Below, in pieces: positions 53,903 to 62,114 of a stretch of DNA of 64,000 nucleotides. This DNA comes from Kiloniella sp. EL199. GTDB taxonomy: Bacteria; Pseudomonadota; Alphaproteobacteria; Kiloniellales; Kiloniellaceae. The position numbers and the translations under genes are program-made. The stretch's first letter is position 1; the number at the start of each line of letters is the position of its first letter. The stretch lies in contig NZ_OMPU01000004.1 of the NCBI RefSeq assembly GCF_900313065.1, forward strand, positions 137,474 to 201,473, in the 5' to 3' direction. The notes under the pieces were generated by a model. It was not told where the DNA came from. It did not search any database and saw nothing but the letters and a program-made list of their open reading frames with translations.

Positions 53903-54723
53903 TATCCGCGCCCTCCTTTCAGATCACTCGTTCTATTGAGGATCCAATCCGCAACAAGATTTACAGAAATTGTAAGTATTGAAATTACAAAAGCAGGAAT
54001 CAACGCAGCGGGAATATGAAAAATAATACCTTCTTTATTTTCTTTGACCATACCACCAAGGTCGATATCTGGTAACTGTACGCCCAATCCCAAAAACGAT
54101 AACGATGATAAGAATAATATAGCGAAGATAAATCTAAGCCCTAATTCAGCAACTAGTGGAGATAAAGCATTTGGAAGTATCTCTCTAAAAACAATCCAAC
54201 TGGTACCTTCTCCTCTTAAGCGAGCCGCTTCGACATAATCCATGACATTAATATCAACAGCAACAGCCCTAGAAAGCCTATAAACACGCGTACTATCTAA
54301 AATTCCCATTACAAGTATTAGTGTAATAATATTTGCAGGTAAAACAGCAAGTACAACTAATGCAAAAATTAGTGTGGGTATAGACATTAAGAGATCTACT
54401 GCACGAGAAAGTATCATATCAAGCCAACCACCTTTAACTGCGGCAGTAAAACCTAGAATAGATCCCAAACTGAAAGAAATGAATGTTGCAGCTCCGGCTA
54501 TAAAGATAGTGGTTCTTGTTGCATAGATCATTCTTGAAACAAGATCTCTACCAAGATTGTCCGTCCCTAGCGGAAGTTTATCAGAAGCCCCCTCCCATAC
54601 ATCACCAATACTTTGACCCAATTCATAAGGAGCTAACAAAGGAGCAAAAATGGCAACGAATAAAAAACCAAAAGATACTAACATCCCTACAATTGCGCTA
54701 AGGGGTATACGTCTTAAATTCAT
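53902..54723 (-). CDS. Dipeptide-type ABC transporter permease (DppC-like)
   Basis: A 273-residue inner-membrane permease with about six segments and the binding-protein-dependent transport motif EAARLRGEGTSWIVFREILPN (the EAA loop that docks on the ATPase). The N-terminal GTDNLGRDLVSRMIYATR is the DppC/OppC hallmark. It lies nine bases after dppB and overlaps the ATPase gene. Codon use is distinctly AT-rich (AGA for Arg, TTA, GTA, ATA): a 60-base sample at 54301 has only about 28% G+C, against about 50% in the ATPase gene. Confidence 0.92.
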   Translation of the reverse strand: MNLRRIPLSAIVGMLVSFGFLFVAIFAPLLAPYELGQSIGDVWEGASDKLPLGTDNLGRDLVSRMIYATRTTIFIAGAATFISFSLGSILGFTAAVKGGWLDMILSRAVDLLMSIPTLIFALVVLAVLPANIITLILVMGILDSTRVYRLSRAVAVDINVMDYVEAARLRGEGTSWIVFREILPNALSPLVAELGLRFIFAILFLSSLSFLGLGVQLPDIDLGGMVKENKEGIIFHIPAALIPAFVISILTISVNLVADWILNRTSDLKGGRG

Positions 54724-54732
54724 ATTGCTCCC

Positions 54733-55692
54733 CTATTTTGGATGCCTTAAACGTGGATTGGCGATAATAGAAACAAGATCTGCAATAATATTTAGTGTAA
54801 TATAGACACTCGCGAATATTAGAGCACATGCTTGTACAACTGGTACATCTCGTTTTGATACATGATCAACCAAATACTGGCCTAAACCAGGGTATACAAA
54901 AATACTTTCTACAATGATTACACCAACTACAAGATAAGCAAGGTTAATCATAATAACGTTTACAATTGGAGCAATTGCATTTGGGAATGCATGTTTTCGT
55001 ATTACAGTAAACGGAGATAATCCTTTAAGTTCAGCTGTTTCTATATACGCAGACTGCATAACGTTTAAAATTGCAGCTCTGGTCATACGCATCATATGCG
55101 CTAAGACAACAAGAACTAAAACTGTAACGGGTAGTGCAATAGTATCTAATTTCTCCAGTAGAGACATCGATTCATTAGGTATAGAAACGGAAGGAAACCA
55201 CCCCAAAATCACGGCAACATAGAACATCAACAAGTACCCGATAAAAAACTCAGGCAGTGAGATAGATGCTAATGTCACACCAGAAATCAATTTATCAGGC
55301 CAGCGATTTTTATACTGTACGGCAAAAAGTCCGAGAATTACGGCAAGTGGAACAGAAAATAATGCAGCCCAAGATGCTAGAAATATTGTGTTAGAAAATC
55401 GATAACTAACAGCTTCACCAATAGGTTTTCCATTTGACAGTGCTGTTCCAAGATCTCCTTGTAATAAGCCAGCCAACCACTTGAAATAGCGGACATAAGC
55501 CGGGTCATTCAGGCCAAGTTCTTTACGCAGATTAGCAACAGCTTCCGGTGTTGCCGACTGACCTAGAATAGATTGCGCGACATCTCCTGGCAAAATCTGG
55601 GTTCCAATAAAAATCAACCCCGATGCCAGAAAGAGAAGAAGGAGGCCCAACGCTATGCGTTGAGCCACCAGATTCAGAATGGGATGTCCCAT
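54733..55692 (-). CDS. Dipeptide-type ABC transporter permease (DppB-like)
   Basis: A 319-residue inner-membrane permease with six predicted segments. Family features are ILPGDVAQSILGQSATPEAV near the N-terminus, SLPEFFIGYLLM in the middle and the EAA-type loop TAELKGLSPFTVIRKHAFPN. It pairs with the DppC-like protein to form the channel. The first ~90 codons are ordinary for the window, while from roughly 55450 onward the codons turn AT-rich, suggesting that a recombination boundary lies inside this gene. It lies ten bases after the binding protein gene. Confidence 0.93.
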   Translation of the reverse strand: MGHPILNLVAQRIALGLLLLFLASGLIFIGTQILPGDVAQSILGQSATPEAVANLRKELGLNDPAYVRYFKWLAGLLQGDLGTALSNGKPIGEAVSYRFSNTIFLASWAALFSVPLAVILGLFAVQYKNRWPDKLISGVTLASISLPEFFIGYLLMFYVAVILGWFPSVSIPNESMSLLEKLDTIALPVTVLVLVVLAHMMRMTRAAILNVMQSAYIETAELKGLSPFTVIRKHAFPNAIAPIVNVIMINLAYLVVGVIIVESIFVYPGLGQYLVDHVSKRDVPVVQACALIFASVYITLNIIADLVSIIANPRLRHPK

Positions 55693-55702
55693 GGATCGCT
55701 GA

Positions 55703-57289
55703 TTACGCTAACCAGGTTTTTGCGAGGGCGAAACCGTTCATCATTTCGCCACTTGGATCGTCTTCATAACCGCCGACTTTATCGCTAACAGCACCAATAA
55801 AATCATTGAACATTGGAACAATCACACCACCTTCATCACGAACCATCACACCCATTTCACGGTAGAGAGCAATACGTTTGGCCTGATCGAGTTCACCACG
55901 TGCTTCAACCAAGAGTTTGTCAAAATCTGGACGGAAGAAACGTGTATCATTCCAGTCAGCAGATGACTGATAAGCTGTAGAATACATTTGATCCTGCACT
56001 GGACGAGATCCACTCCAGTAAGAAGCAGCAAATGGTTGTTTATTCCATACTTCAGTCCAATAGCCATCATCTGGTTCACGCTTAACATCCAACGTGATAC
56101 CACATTTAGCCGCAGATTGTTGGAATAGCTGTGCCGCATCGACAGCACCAGCAAAAGCAGTCCCGGCAGTCCGAAGTAGTATAGATCCTTCGTGACCTGA
56201 TTTTTTGAAATGGAATTTCGCTTTATCCGGATCAAAAGTCCGTTGTTCAATATCTTCAGAAAATAACGGATATCCACCATTAATTGGCATGTCATTACCA
56301 ACAGAACCATACCCACGCAAAATTTTATCAACCATTTCTTCACGATTAATGGCATATTTCAATGCAAGACGAAGGTCATTGTTATCAAATGGTGCCGTAT
56401 TACAGTGCATCAAGAATACATAGTGACCACGACCTGAAACACTTTTCACCTGAATACCCGGAACGCGTTCCAAAAGGTCAGCAACTTTTGGCTCTACACG
56501 GTTAATCATGTGAACTTGACCACCTTGAAGAGCTGCAGTTCTGGCTGTTGCATCATTTAAGACTACAATCTCAATTTGATCTGCATGACCACGACTGGAA
56601 TCCCAATAATTAGGATTACGTTCTCCGCCCTGTCTAACTCCTGGTTCATTAACAGTTACCTTATAAGGCCCAGATCCAATACCTGCATCAGGAGCATCCA
56701 TTCCACCATCAGGTTGGATAATAAGATGATAATCTGACATCAAATAAGGCAAATCAGCATTAGCAGTTTTCAAAGTCACTGAAAAAACATCACCGTCTGC
56801 TTTCATAGACTCAATATTACGCATAACACCCAAAGCACCTGATTTTGTATCATCGCTTGAATGGCGCTGCATTGTTTTCAGGACGTCTTGGGCTGTTACT
56901 GTTTTCCCGTTATGAAATTCGACACCTTTACGGATGGTAAAGTGCCATGTCTTCGCATCGGCAGAAGGTTCGATACTTTCAGCCAAACGATAATTAATTT
57001 CACCTATACGGGAAACCTCAACGAGTGTTTCTCCCCAACATTTACCAAAATCATGAGAAACCTGGGTCAGGAAAGTTGCCGGATCAAGACTATTCGTACT
57101 TTCACCACCGGCAAGCCCAGCTTTTAGAGTTCCACCTTTTTTGGGACCTTCGGCCATTGCAGCGCTGGATAACAGGCTGCCCGCAGCAGCGGTAGAGACA
57201 CCGACAGCAGCAGCTTTGCCCAGGAACTCACGACGACCCAGTTTTCCCTGAGCGGCAAGCTTTGCCAGATAATTAATATGTTGTGTCAT
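55703..57289 (-). CDS. Dipeptide-type ABC transporter solute-binding protein, Tat-exported
   Basis: About 528 residues of SBP_bac_5 (DppA/OppA) type. The N-terminus has a twin-arginine signal, GRREFLGKAAAVGV, followed by a hydrophobic region and AMA, so it is exported folded. The mature part shows the family block WHFTIRKGVEFHNGKTVTAQD. It catches a peptide-like or glycoside-like ligand in the periplasm. I chose the ATG at 57289; another at 57313 adds eight residues. It is the first gene of the five-gene ABC operon ending in a phosphodiesterase. Confidence 0.92.
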   Translation of the reverse strand: MTQHINYLAKLAAQGKLGRREFLGKAAAVGVSTAAAGSLLSSAAMAEGPKKGGTLKAGLAGGESTNSLDPATFLTQVSHDFGKCWGETLVEVSRIGEINYRLAESIEPSADAKTWHFTIRKGVEFHNGKTVTAQDVLKTMQRHSSDDTKSGALGVMRNIESMKADGDVFSVTLKTANADLPYLMSDYHLIIQPDGGMDAPDAGIGSGPYKVTVNEPGVRQGGERNPNYWDSSRGHADQIEIVVLNDATARTAALQGGQVHMINRVEPKVADLLERVPGIQVKSVSGRGHYVFLMHCNTAPFDNNDLRLALKYAINREEMVDKILRGYGSVGNDMPINGGYPLFSEDIEQRTFDPDKAKFHFKKSGHEGSILLRTAGTAFAGAVDAAQLFQQSAAKCGITLDVKREPDDGYWTEVWNKQPFAASYWSGSRPVQDQMYSTAYQSSADWNDTRFFRPDFDKLLVEARGELDQAKRIALYREMGVMVRDEGGVIVPMFNDFIGAVSDKVGGYEDDPSGEMMNGFALAKTWLA

Positions 57290-57764
57290 TCCTATTCTAC
57301 TCCCTGTTTGCATTTATCTTTTTAGGCGAGAACCATATAAGCGTTTAATCGCTTTTATTTTATCATATGATTCAAATGATTATAAGTTTTAATTATTTTT
57401 CGACCCTCCACTTTACAACCTGATAGCATCAGCTAAATCATAAAGCGGCACAAAACCTCGTTCTTTTTGCATGAAGAAAAATTAACCCTATACACGCCCT
57501 CCAGTTTTGATTCTGTTTTTCAGAATCTTTAATTATGAATAGATTCTACTATTCATAATTTTGTCGCATTAAAGACAACACCACCACCTGCAGCGACTTT
57601 CCATGCAAAAAACGTCACCTTCTTATCAAAAAACCACATCTTGGCGTCGGTTTAGGATAAATTTTAATCAAGTTATTTTTACTCACCAATTGAATACAAC
57701 TTATTTTCGAAAACAAAGATCAAAAACACAATCAAACTATTGAGTATTTTTACCATAAAACGGA
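57290..57764. other. AT-rich intergenic region upstream of the ABC operon
   Basis: 475 bases without a gene I can support. It lies downstream of the aldehyde dehydrogenase gene and upstream of the ABC operon, both on the minus strand. It contains a small inverted repeat AAGCG / CGCTT (57339-57354), a partly palindromic stretch around 57360-57386 and the tandem palindromes listed separately. The ABC operon promoter must be here. Confidence 0.5.
57509..57560. promoter_or_regulatory. Tandem perfect palindromes upstream of the ABC operon
   Basis: GATTCTG / CAGAATC with a five-base loop (57509-57527) is followed three bases later by AATTATGAATAG / CTATTCATAATT with a six-base loop (57531-57560). 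Both are perfect. They could be operators for the ABC operon or a double-hairpin terminator for the aldehyde dehydrogenase transcript that ends about 200 bases before. The lack of a T tract on the minus strand favours the former. Confidence 0.6.
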
Positions 57765-59258
57765 TCAAAACGTCATCGTAATTGCTTTGGTCGTTACGTA
57801 ATTACGAAGCGCCTCAACCCCTTTTTCACGACCTATACCTGATGATCTATTGCCACCAAAAGGAACCTCTATGCCCCCGGCCCAATAATCGTTTACTGTT
57901 ACCTGCCCGGAATCGATTGACTTGGACAGTTTAAGAGCCTGAGAAATGTTTTGAGTATAAACGCCTGCAGCAAGCGCAAAATCTGTGCAGTTAGCTGCTT
58001 TTATAGCCTCATCCACACCATCAACAATCTGAACCGTCAACACAGGACCAAAGATCTCTTCTTGAACCAACTCGTCATCCATTGGGACATCGTCCATAAT
58101 TGTTGGCGCATAAAACCAGCCGTTTTCAGTTTCTTTTGTCTTTATGCGTTCTCCACCGCAAACAACTTTTATGCCCCGTGCTTTGGCGCGTTTTACAAAA
58201 CCATCTATTTTCTCTAATTGCTCTAAAGAATTAATGGCCCCATAGTTTGGATTGGTCAGCGCATGCCCTGCCTTTAACTGTGAAGTTTTCTCAACAATTC
58301 TATCAACCAATTCGCGATGAATTGTTCTTTCTACGACCAACCTAGAACCAGCAGAACAGATTTGCCCGGCATTGTAAAAAATCCCCCAGAGAACTCCCTC
58401 GGCAGTTTTCTCCAAATCACAATCTGCCAATGCTATGATTGGTGATTTCCCGCCGAGTTCCAGTGTCACACTGTTTATATTCTTGGCAGCGGCCTCCATT
58501 ACCAATGTTCCAGTACCGACAGAACCAGTAAAGGTAATATGCTGAACGTTTGGATGGTTGACCAGCGGGCTACCTGCTTCTGTCCCGGTTCCGGTTATTA
58601 CGTTATAAACCCCACCGGGAAGGCCAGCTTCAGCAAAAACATCAGCCAACATTAAAGCAGTTAAAGGCGTTTGTTCAGCAGGTTTCACAACGGCGGTACA
58701 ACCTGCTGCCAAAGCTGGGGCTACTCCCCTTATTGTTGTCGCAAGGGGATAGTTCCATGGAATAATATGCGCCGTGACGCCAACAGGCTCGACAGATGAG
58801 AAAGAAAAAACACCATCGCCCAAGGGGAATGTATCACCCTGGATTTTATCGGCACAGCCAGCATAATAACGCAATGCCCCGACAGAACTTGCGACATCAC
58901 CTTTCGCTTCACCTAATGGTTTACCTGAATCAAGAGCTTCGACAACAGCAAAATAATCGGCTTTTTGCTCCAGTATTTCAGCAGCATTGGAAAGTATCAG
59001 ACCACGTTTACCTGGCTTCATATCACGCCAAACATTGAGAAAAGCATCTCTCGCCGCTTGAACAGCTTTGTCTATATCCTCGGCTTGCCCGGCACTCACA
59101 GACGCAAATATCTTCCCGTTCCCCGGATCTTTACTCTTAATTGTTTCTGTCGTCGAGGCAGATATCCACTCACCATCAATAAACAATTTATTTGGCAGGC
59201 CCTGTAATGTACCTGTTTGAAAATACTCACTGATCAGTGCGTCTGTCGTTTTAGTCAT
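57765..59258 (-). CDS. NAD(P)-dependent aldehyde dehydrogenase
   Basis: About 497 residues of the betaine/general aldehyde dehydrogenase type. The NAD loop is FTGSVGTGT, the base glutamate is in LELGGKSPI and the catalytic cysteine is in NAGQICSAGSRL. The C-terminus carries IEVPFGGNRSSGIGREKG. I chose the ATG at 59258 because AGGTG lies about six bases upstream; a frame to 59294 adds 12 residues. It follows the enolase-superfamily gene by 79 bases, probably in the same operon, so its substrate may be an aldehyde made in that pathway. Confidence 0.92.
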   Translation of the reverse strand: MTKTTDALISEYFQTGTLQGLPNKLFIDGEWISASTTETIKSKDPGNGKIFASVSAGQAEDIDKAVQAARDAFLNVWRDMKPGKRGLILSNAAEILEQKADYFAVVEALDSGKPLGEAKGDVASSVGALRYYAGCADKIQGDTFPLGDGVFSFSSVEPVGVTAHIIPWNYPLATTIRGVAPALAAGCTAVVKPAEQTPLTALMLADVFAEAGLPGGVYNVITGTGTEAGSPLVNHPNVQHITFTGSVGTGTLVMEAAAKNINSVTLELGGKSPIIALADCDLEKTAEGVLWGIFYNAGQICSAGSRLVVERTIHRELVDRIVEKTSQLKAGHALTNPNYGAINSLEQLEKIDGFVKRAKARGIKVVCGGERIKTKETENGWFYAPTIMDDVPMDDELVQEEIFGPVLTVQIVDGVDEAIKAANCTDFALAAGVYTQNISQALKLSKSIDSGQVTVNDYWAGGIEVPFGGNRSSGIGREKGVEALRNYVTTKAITMTF

Positions 59259-59337
59259 AATCACACCTAAAGGTCTTATAGTATCTATCGTCATATGTTT
59301 CTATTTAGCTTCTTACGTTTTCTATTTTGAGGTTTCA

Positions 59338-60447
59338 TTAAAAACGAGAAGCATTGTAACTAACCTGATAATCAGCATTGGCAAGCCACTGGGGATCAAC
59401 TTCAATTCCCCACCCTGGTTTATCTGAAAGTATGAGATCGCCATCCACAATTTCGTATCCAGGCTTAAACAAACCTGCTTGCCATGGATAGTAATCCAGT
59501 CCCTCAATTGAAAATTCCAGATATTTACCCGGATTGTTAATTGCCGCCATAAAGTGCGCAGAAAACAGGGTCACGAGGGACAAATTTGCGCAATGTAACG
59601 TACAGGGAATTCCAGCCTCTTCGGCCAGTTTCGCAACGTCGAGACTGCGTGTAATGCCGCCCATATAACAAATGTCTGGTTGCACTATATCAACAACTCT
59701 GTTTTGAATTATCTGGTTCCAGACAACCATGTTATTGTCTTGCTCTCCACCTGACACATCAAGATCAAGGGCCTCTGTTACCTGTTTGGTCCAGTCCAGT
59801 TCCCAATAAGGACAGGGTTCTTCAAAATGACTAATGCCGTAATCCTGTAAGAGATGTCCGACTTCAATGGCTTTCTGCGGTGTATAAGAGCTATTTGCAT
59901 CAACCAAGAGAGTGACATCATCACCCAGGGTTTCCCTCACCCTTTTCACAATATCTTCCGTTCTACCCGGCCACTGATCAACATCGTGACCACATTCGCG
60001 CCCTACCCTGAATTTGAATGACTTGTACCCAAATTTCTCCTTAAGGGCGACAAACCTTTCTGCTTCTTCTTCCGGGGTAATATCGCGCTGCATACTCGAT
60101 GCATAAACAGGAAATTTACTTCGTGTACTTCCCAACAAGCTTGCTACGCTTTTCCCTGCTCTTTTACCGTGGATATCCCACAGAGCCGTATCTACACCGC
60201 AAAGCGCGCGATAGAGGTAACTTCCCGGAAACTTTTGTTCACGCTCCAACACAGTTTGCGTCAAAGCCTTAAGATCCGAGGCGTCTTGTCCAAGTGTGTG
60301 TGGCGCAATATGTCTGTGTACTATTTGAGACGTGATATCTGCATTATAGGTTGAGACCTGCCCCCAACCTTCATCTCCTTCGACGGTTCGTACCCGAACA
60401 AAGCCGACATATTCATTGGTAAAGGTTTCAATACTCGCTATTTTCAC
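59338..60447 (-). CDS. Enolase-superfamily mandelate racemase/muconate lactonizing enzyme-like protein
   Basis: A 369-residue protein with the capping domain (1-110) and TIM barrel of the superfamily. Metal ligands are D183 (LLVDANSS), E209 or E210 (FEEPCP) and E235 (SGGEQDNN). K145 lies in a K-x-R motif (FKFRVG) in place of the more usual K-x-K, and D258 and H285 form an Asp-His pair as in the mandelate racemase subgroup. Such enzymes dehydrate sugar acids or epimerise hydroxy acids; the substrate is unknown. It is divergent from a LysR regulator and probably operonic with the aldehyde dehydrogenase. Confidence 0.88.
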   Translation of the reverse strand: MKIASIETFTNEYVGFVRVRTVEGDEGWGQVSTYNADITSQIVHRHIAPHTLGQDASDLKALTQTVLEREQKFPGSYLYRALCGVDTALWDIHGKRAGKSVASLLGSTRSKFPVYASSMQRDITPEEEAERFVALKEKFGYKSFKFRVGRECGHDVDQWPGRTEDIVKRVRETLGDDVTLLVDANSSYTPQKAIEVGHLLQDYGISHFEEPCPYWELDWTKQVTEALDLDVSGGEQDNNMVVWNQIIQNRVVDIVQPDICYMGGITRSLDVAKLAEEAGIPCTLHCANLSLVTLFSAHFMAAINNPGKYLEFSIEGLDYYPWQAGLFKPGYEIVDGDLILSDKPGWGIEVDPQWLANADYQVSYNASRF

Positions 60448-60564
60448 GCCGATCTCACTCGATAAAAATTAATTGCGTACTATTGTCCGAGCTTGAAGAT
60501 AAAAGCAAACGAAGTATTATTCACCTAAGACATCATTTTATTTGAAGCTGATAATTGTATTCAC

Positions 60565-61467
60565 ATGGCCTATCAACTCCCGCCTCTTAACTGGTTACGC
60601 GCATTCGAAGCCGCCGCCCGTTATAATAACTTAACTACCGCCGCCAAAGAACTTAACCTCACCCCGGCTGCGGTTAGCCACCAGGTAAGATCGCTTGAAA
60701 AAGAGCTGGATTTCCTGTTATTCGAGAGACTTGCCCGCAGTTTGAAATTAACCGACAAAGGAAGAGCCTACCTGCCAGCAGTGCGGCGCGCATTTGAAGA
60801 TATATCAGTATCAACGACTGGGCTTTTCGGTACAAAAGGCAAACAGACCATCAATATTCTTTGTACTGTTGCCTTTTCTGTTTCCTGGCTGACACCTAGG
60901 TTAAGGGATTTCCTCACGAAATATCCTGATATCAATATCAGATTGCATACCGCAATCTGGACAGAATCTCTCGACCACAACAATATTGATATCGACATTC
61001 GAAGTGGACATGGAAACTGGCCTGGATTTCATAGTCAAAAAATACACACAGAGCCTTCTGTTCTGGTGGCCACACCGGAAAATGTCAGGTTTATTAAACA
61101 ATCAATTGAGACAGGTGATAAATCACTTATCAGTCACCTGAGCTGTGTCCGAATTATGGGGTGTGAAGGTCGTTGGCAAAAAATATTTGACACCCATCTT
61201 AAGGGCGCAGATCTAGAGGTAAATATTACAGTAGATACCTCACTCAATTCTGTACAACTGGCGTCTTCGGGTGCCTGTGTATCCCTTGTCCTCAAGGCTC
61301 ACGCCCAACCAGATCTGGACAGCGGAAAATTAGTGAGAGTTGTCGAACAGGATTTTGATTATGATGATTCTCATTACCTGTTAACACCAATAAAAGAGGA
61401 GAAGTCAAAACCTGAAAGTTTGCTGTTTAAGAATTGGTTATTGGATCAAGTTCAGATAGAGCAGTAA
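60565..61467 (+). CDS. LysR-family transcriptional regulator (GcvA-like)
   Basis: A 300-residue LysR regulator. The N-terminal winged helix reads LNWLRAFEAAARYNNLTTAA and LTPAAVSHQVRSLEKEL, typical of the GcvA-like subgroup. The C-terminal effector domain runs from about residue 95. It is divergent from the enolase-superfamily gene across 117 bases, the usual arrangement for a LysR protein and its target operon. I could not pick a clear T-N11-A site. It probably activates the enolase-aldehyde dehydrogenase operon in response to the substrate. Confidence 0.92.
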   Translation: MAYQLPPLNWLRAFEAAARYNNLTTAAKELNLTPAAVSHQVRSLEKELDFLLFERLARSLKLTDKGRAYLPAVRRAFEDISVSTTGLFGTKGKQTINILCTVAFSVSWLTPRLRDFLTKYPDINIRLHTAIWTESLDHNNIDIDIRSGHGNWPGFHSQKIHTEPSVLVATPENVRFIKQSIETGDKSLISHLSCVRIMGCEGRWQKIFDTHLKGADLEVNITVDTSLNSVQLASSGACVSLVLKAHAQPDLDSGKLVRVVEQDFDYDDSHYLLTPIKEEKSKPESLLFKNWLLDQVQIEQ

Positions 61468-61485
61468 ATAAATTAATAGAGAGCA

Positions 61486-61998
61486 CTATGAAAGAAGCAG
61501 CAAGCTCCCGACTATAAATGCTACATAACTGAAAATACCAAATATAAGCGATAGCCACATTGTAATACCAATCTGCTTATTGTCATATTCAATACATTTA
61601 TTCAACTCAGTTATATTCTTTGTATTCTCTTTTTTATTTTCATCATTCCCATAATAAGAATCAGCCAATTCCCATGAAACCCTTATTCCTTCATTACGAT
61701 AAACTGCGGACATTTTTAAAAAATTCCAGTAAGTAACAACGCAACAAAGAGCAATACAAATAAGTCCTAGAACAAACCACATTGCAGAACATTTTGCAGC
61801 TTCTAATGTTGTTAGTTTTGCTGTAACAGTAGGCAAAGCAACTAAAGCTCCACCGTTTAAAATAAAGGCCCATTTAACTGCTATTTGTGCATAGCTTATA
61901 GCGTGTCCCAAACCAACTTCGAATGAATGAAATGCAGGGTCTCTGTGAAGTTGTAAATCTTCATTAAATAATTTTCGCCTGTCTAAATCATCAATCAC
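61486..61998 (-). CDS. Uncharacterised membrane protein, three to four predicted segments
   Basis: A 170-residue protein I do not recognise. I chose the GTG at 61998 since GGAGG lies five bases upstream; an upstream TTG at 62010 covers that site. Hydrophobic segments lie at about residues 40-60 (FILNGGALVALPTV), 70-92 (AMWFVLGLICIALCCVVTYW) and 145-170 (MWLSLIFGIFSYVAFIVGSL). A polar, Lys/Asn/Glu-rich loop (DENKKENTKNITELNK) sits between the last two. The LNGGA stretch is shared by a broad group of small bacterial membrane proteins. The gene looks AT-rich and isolated, facing the LysR gene. Confidence 0.75.
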   Translation of the reverse strand: MIDDLDRRKLFNEDLQLHRDPAFHSFEVGLGHAISYAQIAVKWAFILNGGALVALPTVTAKLTTLEAAKCSAMWFVLGLICIALCCVVTYWNFLKMSAVYRNEGIRVSWELADSYYGNDENKKENTKNITELNKCIEYDNKQIGITMWLSLIFGIFSYVAFIVGSLLLLS

Positions 61999-62114
61999 TA
62001 TTGCCTCCAAAGCAGCATTGTATTTTTATCACTAATAGATTGTTTAATATTATAATCTAAGCACTTGATAATAAGCTATCAAATTAATGCAATTATATAT
62101 CCTTCAATAAGCAC

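Noticed and set aside
57339-57354. Small hairpin AAGCG / CGCTT before the ABC operon
   Set aside because: Only five base pairs, AT-rich, and no T tract in the direction of transcription. Too weak to call as terminator or operator.
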